In this document: positions 1 through 6,601 of the stretch, piece after piece
How the letters are laid out: each line of letters opens with the position of its first letter
How positions within the stretch are numbered: the first letter of the stretch is position 1
Position numbers and translations under genes: made by a program
The notes under the pieces: generated by a model
Databases searched by the model: none
What the model was told of the DNA's origin: nothing
The model's input: the letters and a program-made list of their open reading frames with translations, nothing else
From: Candidatus Hodarchaeota archaeon
GTDB taxonomy: Archaea; Asgardarchaeota; Heimdallarchaeia; Hodarchaeales; Hodarchaeaceae
Reading direction: 5' to 3'
Assembly: GCA_016840285.1 (NCBI GenBank)
Contig: JAEOSR010000167.1
Span: forward strand, 1-8,708
DNA length: 8,708 nt

Positions 1-196
1 CTGGATACTGTTTTTTTATTTTTCGAAATGTTACACATACAGGATATAGAATAATTAGACCAATTATCCACACTAAAAATGTGACAAGGAGAGAGAGAAA
101 TAATGAACCTCCAAATAAGGTTCCAATAAATGAATAATGAGTTATTTCGCCTGAAAGTATACTGATTAACCCTGGAACAGCCCCATAAGAAAATTG
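1..196 (-). CDS. Partial or broken membrane-protein frame running off the left edge
   Basis: Reading leftward from a TAA at 199-197, one minus frame stays open for 65 codons to the window edge. It encodes a strongly hydrophobic stretch (about 130 down to 44, rich in Leu, Ile, Phe, Gly) followed by a basic tail (RKIKK, 25-11), the pattern of a transmembrane helix with a cytosolic positive flank. The frame has no ATG or TTG; the only usual start is a GTG at 73, inside the hydrophobic stretch. An ATG at 186-184 lies one frame away and reaches a stop after six codons; one extra G in the GGGG run at 181-184 would join it to the long frame. It could therefore be a frameshifted 5' end, a decayed gene or chance. 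I do not recognise the protein. Confidence 0.3.
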
Positions 197-325
197 TTAT
201 TTGTTTACCTTATGAAAATTTGGATTACGGAATCATTTTAGAGGTTAGCTTGAGGTAATTTGTTATCAGTGTTAAAATGTAGACCCATTGAAGTCGAAGG
301 TGAATTTATTGGCCTTAAAACTCGT

Positions 326-1702
326 TTAAACATTAATAGTTCGTGCTCCTTCAACAAAAATAAGACCCCTCTGACCAACGTCTCGTCCTTGATCATGATC
401 ATCAGCGAAAGAACACGAAACATTCCAACCTACTGATGCAAAAAACGATGGAATAGCTTTTTTATCAAGACCCCATTTAAAATATCTGGTAAATGGGCCA
501 AAAACGAGGTCAGCAAGAGCTGGAACGCAAATGTCTACGAAAATTTGGCTGTTCTCGGAACTTATCTCTGCAGTTTTCTTGAGTAGTGAAGCAATTAACT
601 TCTGTTCCATGTAATAAGCAAGTCCTTCCAGCACCCAGAAAGTGGGCGTATCAGTAGAGAAGCCCCTTTCTATCAATAGAGAAGCCCAGTTGGCTTTGGA
701 AAGATCTACAGAGATACATACAAGATCACATAACGATTTTTCATTTTTCATTATCGTTTCTTTATACTTGGTCACAGTAGAAAAATCGAGCTCGAAGAAG
801 GTGTGCTTATTCATCTGTAGGACATCCAAACGATAAGCTCGGGTGTCTAAACCAGCTCCTAAAAGAACAATCTGTGATTCCTTGTTTCTACTGCACCACG
901 GTATTAGCAGGTTATTTTCTATAAAGTATGAACGTACTAATGAGTAATCACCCCTTTGGGCAACGAATTTATGTTTATTAGCATACGCTATCATATCACC
1001 TGCTAGACGCTCTGCGAAAGGATCAATGATCAGGGGGGAATCTTTTTTGTATTCTTGAGAGCGATAGTAAGCCATAAGGCGAGCAGTGAATGGCAACGCG
1101 GTACTTTCATCATCAGTCGGACGATGGAGATTGCTAGATACCTGTTCCATCCGTAGCCATGTCTGGGCTTTTTGAATGTCTCCTAAATTTTCCCTCGTGC
1201 TCTCATTCTCCTGCATTATACTCTCAAATTGTTCAAGTGAGTCTACATCATTAATCTCTTGCTTTACGATCTGAGCTAGTGATGATATCATGTTGATTTC
1301 CCCAATATTCCGTAATTTTTGGCTCTCCTCGTATAAAATTGTGTTAGAGAATTGCCATCCCTCTAAGCCTTTTGCACTACAATAAACTAGTTCTAAGATT
1401 GCTTTGAGATATCCCACTACATGTGCTTCTTTTTCTTCAGCAGATCTCTCTCGGATGACGAGTGCAGTGTCGAGAGGATCTCTTAACAATCTGGGGGAAA
1501 TTAGACCAACCTCCAAAGGATCTCTCAATCCTTCTAAGATAATTTTCTTCAGAGAAGGCTTGGATTTCTTCACAAAGTCGAGATAAGCAGAAAATCCTGC
1601 TTCAGGATCCCCAATGTAAGTTTCAACAATCCCCTCAACTTCAGGGAGGATCTTCTTCGTGAGTTTTATTGCAAAAATTTGTAGTTCGGGGTCTATCAGC
1701 AT
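326..1702 (-). CDS. LCMT/PPM-type SAM-dependent methyltransferase with an extra N-terminal helical domain
   Basis: The C-terminal ~260 residues are a class I methyltransferase of the leucine-carboxyl-methyltransferase family (Pfam LCMT, TIGR00027 group). Visible marks, numbered from the ATG at 1702: IIDPFAERLAG at 225-235; the SAM-binding loop GAGLDTR at 282-288, a hallmark of the family; the acidic pair E304/D306 in FFELDF, which normally contacts the SAM ribose; and EGLAYYM at 359-365, matching the family's 'EGvlmYL' motif. The family methylates carboxyl or hydroxyl groups of proteins or small molecules; the substrate here is unknown. Residues 1 to about 190 precede the usual family start, are helical and charged, and match nothing I recognise. 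Three start codons sit in a row in frame (TTG 1708, GTG 1705, ATG 1702). None has a clear Shine-Dalgarno site, so ATG was chosen. The gene lies 112 bp downstream of the 2H-phosphoesterase on the same strand and could share its transcript. A cytosolic enzyme is expected, as no signal peptide or membrane segment is seen. Confidence 0.85.
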   Translation of the reverse strand: MLIDPELQIFAIKLTKKILPEVEGIVETYIGDPEAGFSAYLDFVKKSKPSLKKIILEGLRDPLEVGLISPRLLRDPLDTALVIRERSAEEKEAHVVGYLKAILELVYCSAKGLEGWQFSNTILYEESQKLRNIGEINMISSLAQIVKQEINDVDSLEQFESIMQENESTRENLGDIQKAQTWLRMEQVSSNLHRPTDDESTALPFTARLMAYYRSQEYKKDSPLIIDPFAERLAGDMIAYANKHKFVAQRGDYSLVRSYFIENNLLIPWCSRNKESQIVLLGAGLDTRAYRLDVLQMNKHTFFELDFSTVTKYKETIMKNEKSLCDLVCISVDLSKANWASLLIERGFSTDTPTFWVLEGLAYYMEQKLIASLLKKTAEISSENSQIFVDICVPALADLVFGPFTRYFKWGLDKKAIPSFFASVGWNVSCSFADDHDQGRDVGQRGLIFVEGARTINV

Positions 1703-1814
1703 CACCAAGATATTCTAGAATGGTTTTTTCAACTTTTATCCAAAGGTTACATAACTGAGAAAATCTAGTGAATATGTGTGATTAAATACATATGAAGACA
1801 ATAAAGATTACCCT

Positions 1815-2489
1815 TTATAGTAGTATGGTTTTTAACATCTCTATTCGACCAACAGTAAGATACGACAATGCACGAACAATGTGAATTTGATTTACAGACA
1901 GTTCACCTATTAATTTATGACGATACTTCCTTTCAATGAGGTCTACAAGTGTAGGGGCTCCCTTTGTTAAAGTTCTTATGATTGATATGTGTGGGACATA
2001 ATCAAAAGGTTTTTCTATTAAATAAGGTAGTTTCTTATGAATAGCTTCAAAGATTCTCTGAAGACTATTGGTCTGATCAACTACTTGAATAAAAATCGTC
2101 CTTAGAAAGCAATTAAGGCCTTTCAACTCAATTTTAAATGGATAGCAACCTGAAACCACCTCTTCAATCCCATCGTTCATTTGATCTAGATCTACCTGAT
2201 CTTCCCAACCAAGCTCTTCGAGTGTGATATGAAAAAAATTAGCGTGATGGTATTGCTGGTTTGGATCCATTTTCTCAAACTCAGCCTGGATTAGTTGAAT
2301 AGGTTCCCAAATTTCTGGAGGAATTTTGAAAACAACAGCATAGAAAGCTGGATTATCCTTGTTATATATTTTTCGGCCATAAAACATTGTTTTCTCTTCT
2401 TGTGACTGACTGATTTGGCCTTTTCTCATGATAGAACTATATTTGTCCCAAATTTCATTGTATTTACGTAATTGATGTTCCAAAACCAA
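1815..2489 (-). CDS. 2H-phosphoesterase family protein (2'-5' RNA ligase / cyclic phosphodiesterase-like)
   Basis: The 224-residue product has the two H-x-T/S motifs that define the 2H superfamily: HIT at 87-89 and HIS at 167-169, 80 residues apart as usual. Each follows a beta-strand-like stretch (FFHITL; YVPHISI). The two histidines act as general acid and base on 2',3'-cyclic or 2'-5' phosphodiesters in RNA ends, cyclic nucleotides or ADP-ribose derivatives; which of these applies here is unknown. The conserved fold starts near FYAVVFKIP at 49-57 and ends with the typical hydrophobic strand. Residues 1-48 are therefore an N-terminal extension, helical and polar, beyond the roughly 180 residues common for LigT-like proteins. 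The start is TTG: AGGTGA lies 4 nt upstream of the TTG at 2489 and 10 nt upstream of a second in-frame TTG (codon 3), and the first ATG (codon 21) has no such site. A good TATA box lies about 90 bp upstream. Confidence 0.85.
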   Translation of the reverse strand: MVLEHQLRKYNEIWDKYSSIMRKGQISQSQEEKTMFYGRKIYNKDNPAFYAVVFKIPPEIWEPIQLIQAEFEKMDPNQQYHHANFFHITLEELGWEDQVDLDQMNDGIEEVVSGCYPFKIELKGLNCFLRTIFIQVVDQTNSLQRIFEAIHKKLPYLIEKPFDYVPHISIIRTLTKGAPTLVDLIERKYRHKLIGELSVNQIHIVRALSYLTVGRIEMLKTILL

Positions 2490-2574
2490 ATTTTCACCTT
2501 TATTAATTGACTAAATCGTGATCCGATTTTTTCACTAGATTTATCCAAATTCTTGATGGTACTGAATACTTTTG

Positions 2575-2596
2575 TTTTATAAAATGTTTCCTCCTT
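2575..2596 (-). promoter_or_regulatory. Archaeal TATA box with BRE-like element for the 2H-phosphoesterase gene
   Basis: TTTTATAAAA at 2575-2584 is a near-ideal archaeal TATA box. On the minus strand it is preceded by the purine-rich GGAGGAAAC, which suits a TFB recognition element. Transcription would start about 25 bp downstream, near 2553, giving a leader of about 65 nt that keeps the AGGTGA ribosome binding site. Confidence 0.55.
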
Positions 2597-2674
2597 CTTT
2601 TCACGAATAATCAGTAATGTAAAAATCTTCTGAATATCATATAAACATCCAGATTCACGTTGTTAGTGCCTCTA

Positions 2675-2692
2675 AAATTGATTTTTTATACT
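2675..2692 (+). promoter_or_regulatory. Probable TATA box/BRE for the ABC operon
   Basis: TTTTTTATAC at 2683-2692 resembles an archaeal TATA box and is preceded by the A-rich AAAATTGA, a plausible TFB element. Initiation would fall near 2715, at the edge of the 17-bp palindrome, leaving a leader of about 95 nt. A second, weaker candidate is CTATACA at 2772-2778, but a start about 25 bp beyond it would cut into the Shine-Dalgarno site. Confidence 0.4.
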
Positions 2693-2718
2693 CTGAAAGA
2701 GTTAAGTTGCTTTAGTTG

Positions 2719-2735
2719 ATTATTCAATGAATAAT
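2719..2735. promoter_or_regulatory. Perfect 17-bp palindrome, candidate operator
   Basis: ATTATTCA and TGAATAAT are exact inverted repeats of 8 bp around a single A. The centre lies about 35-40 bp past the candidate TATA box at 2683-2692, so the site covers or just follows the predicted start of transcription of the ABC operon. Archaeal repressors often bind there and block RNA polymerase recruitment. The regulator is not in this window. The AT-rich composition lowers the weight of the match. Confidence 0.35.
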
Positions 2736-2762
2736 GATATCTTCAACCTATCCAGAGGTAAT

Positions 2763-2788
2763 ATCGATGTTCTATACACAATCGATGT
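2763..2788 (+). repeat. Paired ATCGATGT repeats in the leader of the ABC operon
   Basis: ATCGATGT occurs at 2763-2770 and again at 2781-2788, 18 bp apart, just before the ribosome binding site. The ATCGAT core is itself a palindrome, so the pair also reads as two dyads. It might bind a dimeric regulator or may be chance. Confidence 0.3.
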
Positions 2789-2809
2789 GATGACGAGGAA
2801 GGATGAATT

Positions 2810-5800
2810 ATGAGATATATATTGAAACATACATTTCAGGCAATTAGTCGTAGGAAACGTAATTTTTGTCTTACTGCTTTTGTGATAGCACTTGGGATTT
2901 CATTAGTTGTCCAGACACAGATTTTAGGAACCACGGTTGGAAGAAACTATGAAGAAATCCTCGTTGAATCATTTGGAAACACCGACATATTTATTTTTTC
3001 ACTTAATGAGATTTATTTCTCTCAAAATGTCTCAGACGTCTTAATTCAAGAATTAAGTTCAGATTTTAAAGGTATTTTCCCGCAGATTGCTTTTTCAACG
3101 ACTGCTTATTATCCAGAGAAGGGACAGTTTGAACAAGGAGTGAGAGTCGAGACGATTGGATCAGATTTTAATGGAAGCTTCTGGGGACATATTTATTCAA
3201 ATTCAACTGGAGAAAAACTAAATGTTGCTTCATTACAAGAAGATGAGATTATTATTTCTCCCGAGTTGGCTGATTCATTAGATGCAAGGATTGGTGCTCA
3301 AATAACAGTATCATTACGAGATGAGCGTGGAAATCCAATTTTTCATAATGTTACAATTAAAAATATCTATAGTTATAGGGAATACGGAAGAACAGGGGAT
3401 CCTAATGATTTTCGACGAATTTTCATGAGTGAACAAGGAGTTCAAACAATCATTCCCAGTAGTTTAGATCGGCCAATTACACAAATCTCAGTTGGAATAG
3501 AAGATCACAATGAGAACTCCTTTTTGGGACGAGAACGGAGTGATGAAGCGAAAAGCCAAATTGAGACAGTTCTAGACAAAAATTTCCAAAATCTTATGCT
3601 TATAACCGCTACCATAAGAGAAGATAATAGAGAGGGACTTGAAGAGGGAGTATCGGGCCTTGCTAGTACTTTTCAGATGTTTGGCATTGTAGTAGTGATT
3701 GCAGGTTTATTATTGATCACTAATATTCAATTAATGAACATGGAAGAACGTGAGCAACAAATTGGAATGTTGCGGGCAATTGGTGCGAAGAAACGAGATA
3801 TTTTCGTTTCTTATTCTCTCGAAACTATACTAACAGGAGTGTTAGGAGGTATTTTTGGTCTTATTCTAGGTATAGGGGTTGGTATCTGGTTAAATGATCT
3901 GAGTAGAGATATGTTATCAGCGATGGGAAATCCCGAAGTTACAAAGTCAATTTTTGACATAGTGGTAGAACCAGATGCATTTGTATTGTCCTTTACATGT
4001 GCAATTGGCCTTTCTTTCGTAACTGGAATGGTTCCTGCACTACGTGCACAAGGGATCTCGATTATTGATATAGTTCGTGGACCAAAATCAAAAGATATGG
4101 TTTCCTCTTTAAATGGAAAAAAGCCATTATGGCCTCTCATAATCGGGGGAATTATTCTAATCTTAGGTCTTATACCTTTAGTTGACCTAATTCAACAAGG
4201 ACACCCATTTTACGCTCCTGAAGGTTTCCATAATATCGAAGAAGAAGCAGCTGCAAACTTCCAGGCTCTATTCTATGTAGGTTTAGGGATTCTCTTCTCT
4301 AGCTTTAGGCTAAAACGTTACAGACGTCATAGTTTAACTATTAGCGGGCTTCTATTAATAATTCTAACAATATGGGGTTTTCATGTTGCAATAGGTTGGG
4401 CAGATGAAGGTGGAAATGCTAATAGTATTGCATTGACAGGACTCTTATCTGCAGTGATAGGTGCAACTACAATAGTAGGAGCTAATCTCGAAGCATTAAC
4501 TGCAGGACTGAGAAAATGTTTATCAGTATTTAGTAGAACTAGAGCGACGGGACTAGTGGCTACTCGTTACATCAACTCGAGAAAATCCCGTGCTGTTCTT
4601 ACTTTCGCTACTTTTGCTGTAATTCTTTCTTTGAATTTCTTTGTAGGCTCATATGCAGCAACACAAGTAGGTGGTTCAAGTCACACCTGGGAATATAATA
4701 TGTCAGGAGTCTCTATAGTTGTTGAATCTCAAACTCCTTTCAACTTATCCTCCCTTAACTATCCTAATATTCTTCAGGAGCAGTTTGAAGAAATCAAACA
4801 AATTTATCCTTTAGGAGTTGGAGGAGTGCTTCCCTTTAGAGGCCCTAGTGCTGATATTTCCCAGGAAGATATTTTCTACTCTAAACTTATTGCAATTGAT
4901 TTTTCCACCTATTCGGTGAATGGGGAAATTTTCTATCCTTTTGTATTTGACAACCTTCTTCCTCATTATACTCAATTGTCAATGATAGATAAAATGAAGT
5001 ATCGAGATGAAGCACGAGAAGAAGCAAAAACATTTTGGGAGGCTTTCTTAGCAGGTCAGAAGATCCATCGATCAACAAAGGAACCTGTAGATCCTAGCGA
5101 TCCATCTGGGTTACCTATGTTTATTAGTCAACGGCTCTATCCCCTTGAAATAGGTGAAATCGTGAGTTTTCCAGCAACGAATGGTAGCTTAATCGAAATG
5201 ATTTATTCTGGGAGATTGAGTTACTTTCCATCCTGTAATCTTCGTATTAACGATTTTCCCTCTGGTATTATTATTAGCAGTGAAATTGCTTCACAGCTCA
5301 GTCTTTTGGGTTATGGGATCAAAGAATTTCTTATAGAAACCATACATGGTTATGATTATGACAAGAACGAGGAACTTACTAGTCAAATTGAGGAATTTTC
5401 GAATAAAAAAGGAGAGAATTCTCTCATAGCTTTGAGTAAGGGTACTTTCTATGGAATTACTGCTCATCATCTCTGGGATGTTGAGTACCATTTGAACGCA
5501 ACAAATGCAAATGCCCTCAATTTTCTCCAGATATTCATATCAACTGGTTTGATAATTGGAGTAATTGGGCTTTTGGTTGTATCTCACCGTTCTGTTAAAG
5601 AACGTAAACGAGAGATTGGTATGTTAAGATCAGTCGGTTTTTCTAAGAAAGCGGTTTCCTTAGCAATCCTTCTTGAATTATTGTTCTTAGGAGCCCTAGG
5701 TTTTATTGTGGGATTTTTAACAGGAAATTACCTTGCTTGGGTATTCGCTGATCTAGTGAATTGGAAATTGATTATCCCATGGGCCCAAGTTGGTACATAT

Positions 5801-5899
5801 GGTGCTTTCATCATGGGCTCTGTCTTCTTTGCAGCATTAATCCCAGGCTGGTTAGCTGCACGAATTCCACCAAGTGAGGCTCTTCGTTATCATGGATAG
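2810..5899 (+). CDS. Large ABC transporter permease with two FtsX/MacB modules
   Basis: This 1029-residue integral membrane protein is the permease of a type VII (MacB/LolCE/FtsX) ABC system. Module one: TM1 about 18-40, an extracellular domain about 41-285 of MacB periplasmic-core type, then TMs about 287-308, 335-360 and 389-411. A linker holds roughly four more hydrophobic segments (440-460, 485-499, 508-528, 537-558). Module two: a TM about 592-617, a second outside domain about 619-904, then TMs about 905-927, 948-978 and 992-1016. Each module has the FtsX cytosolic signature, EREQQIGMLRAIGAKK (313-328) and ERKREIGMLRSVGFSKK (931-947), and the protein ends with the typical PSEALRYHG. Each module also starts with a basic juxtamembrane helix (SRRKR at 13-17, NSRKSR at 589-594). 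The start is fixed by AGG at 2800-2802, 7 nt before the ATG. Such permeases usually couple ATP hydrolysis to movement of their outside domains rather than to a through-membrane channel. Substrate unknown. First gene of a three-gene operon. Confidence 0.93.
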   Translation: MRYILKHTFQAISRRKRNFCLTAFVIALGISLVVQTQILGTTVGRNYEEILVESFGNTDIFIFSLNEIYFSQNVSDVLIQELSSDFKGIFPQIAFSTTAYYPEKGQFEQGVRVETIGSDFNGSFWGHIYSNSTGEKLNVASLQEDEIIISPELADSLDARIGAQITVSLRDERGNPIFHNVTIKNIYSYREYGRTGDPNDFRRIFMSEQGVQTIIPSSLDRPITQISVGIEDHNENSFLGRERSDEAKSQIETVLDKNFQNLMLITATIREDNREGLEEGVSGLASTFQMFGIVVVIAGLLLITNIQLMNMEEREQQIGMLRAIGAKKRDIFVSYSLETILTGVLGGIFGLILGIGVGIWLNDLSRDMLSAMGNPEVTKSIFDIVVEPDAFVLSFTCAIGLSFVTGMVPALRAQGISIIDIVRGPKSKDMVSSLNGKKPLWPLIIGGIILILGLIPLVDLIQQGHPFYAPEGFHNIEEEAAANFQALFYVGLGILFSSFRLKRYRRHSLTISGLLLIILTIWGFHVAIGWADEGGNANSIALTGLLSAVIGATTIVGANLEALTAGLRKCLSVFSRTRATGLVATRYINSRKSRAVLTFATFAVILSLNFFVGSYAATQVGGSSHTWEYNMSGVSIVVESQTPFNLSSLNYPNILQEQFEEIKQIYPLGVGGVLPFRGPSADISQEDIFYSKLIAIDFSTYSVNGEIFYPFVFDNLLPHYTQLSMIDKMKYRDEAREEAKTFWEAFLAGQKIHRSTKEPVDPSDPSGLPMFISQRLYPLEIGEIVSFPATNGSLIEMIYSGRLSYFPSCNLRINDFPSGIIISSEIASQLSLLGYGIKEFLIETIHGYDYDKNEELTSQIEEFSNKKGENSLIALSKGTFYGITAHHLWDVEYHLNATNANALNFLQIFISTGLIIGVIGLLVVSHRSVKERKREIGMLRSVGFSKKAVSLAILLELLFLGALGFIVGFLTGNYLAWVFADLVNWKLIIPWAQVGTYGAFIMGSVFFAALIPGWLAARIPPSEALRYHG

Positions 5900-5903
5900 G
5901 TGA
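5898..5903 (+). promoter_or_regulatory. Shine-Dalgarno site deciding the start of the first ATPase
   Basis: AGGTGA spans the end of the permease stop codon and lies 8 nt before the ATG at 5912. It contains the GTG at 5900, which would otherwise be a possible start but has no ribosome binding site of its own. The overlap with the permease stop suggests translational coupling. Confidence 0.65.
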
Positions 5904-5911
5904 ATAATAAG

Positions 5912-6601
5912 ATGAGTGATGATATCTTAGTGTTGGAAAATCTTCATAAGATTTATGGAGAGGGTACACCCAATGAAGTTCATGCATTAAGGGGTATAAA
6001 CCTACAGATAAAGCGGGGGGAGATGGTGGCTATAATGGGGCCTTCTGGTTGTGGGAAAACGACCATGCTGAACATATGCGGAGGCCTTGACTCTCCAACT
6101 TCTGGTACTGTTAAAATTGATGGAATCGATATCTCAACGTTTTCAGACGGACATATGACTTCATTTCGTCGAGACAATATTGGATTTGTATTTCAACTCT
6201 TCAATCTATTCGATTATATGAATGCAGTAGAAAATGTCATGGTTCCTTTATTAGCTCAAGGTATAAACTATCCTGAAGCCACACGAAAAGCTACAATGAT
6301 TTTACGTGAAATTGGTATAGGAGACAGAATTTATCATTCTCCGTCAGCACTCTCAGGAGGACAACAACAACGTGTGGCAATTTCACGAGCGTTAGTGACT
6401 CGACCAGTGATTATTTTGGGGGATGAACCGACAGGAGATCTTGATTCAGTAACATCGGAAGACCTGATGGAAATGTTTAAGCGAATTAATATTGATAATC
6501 AACAAACGCTCATCCTTGTGACTCATTCAGAATGGATTGGAGAACAATGCGAACGGATTATCCGACTTCGTGATGGAAAAGTTGTAGAGGAGGGCTTTTA
6601 A
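5912..6601 (+). CDS. ABC transporter ATP-binding protein, MacB/LolD family
   Basis: This 229-residue cytosolic ATPase powers the permease encoded just upstream. All ABC motifs are present, numbered from the ATG at 5912: A-loop Y15, Walker [10 protein letters not shown] 43-51, Q-loop Q95, signature LSGGQQQR 147-154, Walker B ending in D171-E172 with the catalytic Glu, D-loop GDLDS 175-179, and switch His H205. The [10 protein letters not shown] string and the length are typical of the MacB/LolD/FtsE group. After the Q-loop the usual 'LTV.ENV' region reads DYMNAVENV (101-109); this segment faces the permease coupling helix, so it may reflect its specific partner. A GTG at 5900 would add four residues, but AGGTGA 8 nt upstream favours the ATG. 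The stop overlaps the next gene's start by 1 nt (TAATG). It probably pairs with the second ATPase of the operon as a heterodimer; a homodimer cannot be excluded. Confidence 0.93.
   Translation: MSDDILVLENLHKIYGEGTPNEVHALRGINLQIKRGEMVAIMGPSGCGKTTMLNICGGLDSPTSGTVKIDGIDISTFSDGHMTSFRRDNIGFVFQLFNLFDYMNAVENVMVPLLAQGINYPEATRKATMILREIGIGDRIYHSPSALSGGQQQRVAISRALVTRPVIILGDEPTGDLDSVTSEDLMEMFKRINIDNQQTLILVTHSEWIGEQCERIIRLRDGKVVEEGF
6589..6593 (+). promoter_or_regulatory. Strong Shine-Dalgarno site for the fused ATPase gene
   Basis: GGAGG lies 7 nt before the ATG at 6601, inside the end of the preceding gene. It is the strongest ribosome binding site in the operon and fixes the start of the long N-terminal domain. 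Confidence 0.7.

Larger units (their letters stand above)
2490..2809. other. Divergent intergenic control region
   Basis: These 320 bp separate the minus-strand phosphoesterase from the plus-strand ABC operon and hold no supportable gene. They carry a TATA box for each direction, a 17-bp palindrome, a pair of ATCGATGT repeats and the ribosome binding sites of both flanking genes. The 7-mer GAATAAT occurs three times, at 2605-2611 and 2729-2735 on plus and at 2719-2725 on minus, but such words are cheap in AT-rich DNA. Confidence 0.7.

Noticed and set aside
128..140. AATGAATAATGA near the left edge, also present at 2726-2737 in the ABC promoter palindrome
   Set aside because: The left copy is within a likely coding frame and lacks the second palindrome arm; an AT-rich 12-mer shared twice is weak evidence.
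238..423. Minus-strand frame of 61 codons at the end of the methyltransferase gene
   Set aside because: More than half overlaps the methyltransferase in another frame; the rest is low-complexity intergenic sequence with no ribosome binding site or family signal.
1712..1721. Perfect 10-bp palindrome ATTCTAGAAT just before the methyltransferase start
   Set aside because: Short and AT-rich, with no clear TATA box placed to make it an operator; it is too weak to list as a feature.
3811..4140. Minus-strand frame of 109 codons inside the permease gene
   Set aside because: It lies antisense to well-conserved transmembrane and cytosolic parts of the permease and has no recognisable domain; it is a shadow of that gene.
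5900..5911. GTG at 5900 as the start of the first ATPase
   Set aside because: The GTG is part of the AGGTGA site that serves the ATG at 5912 and has no ribosome binding site of its own.
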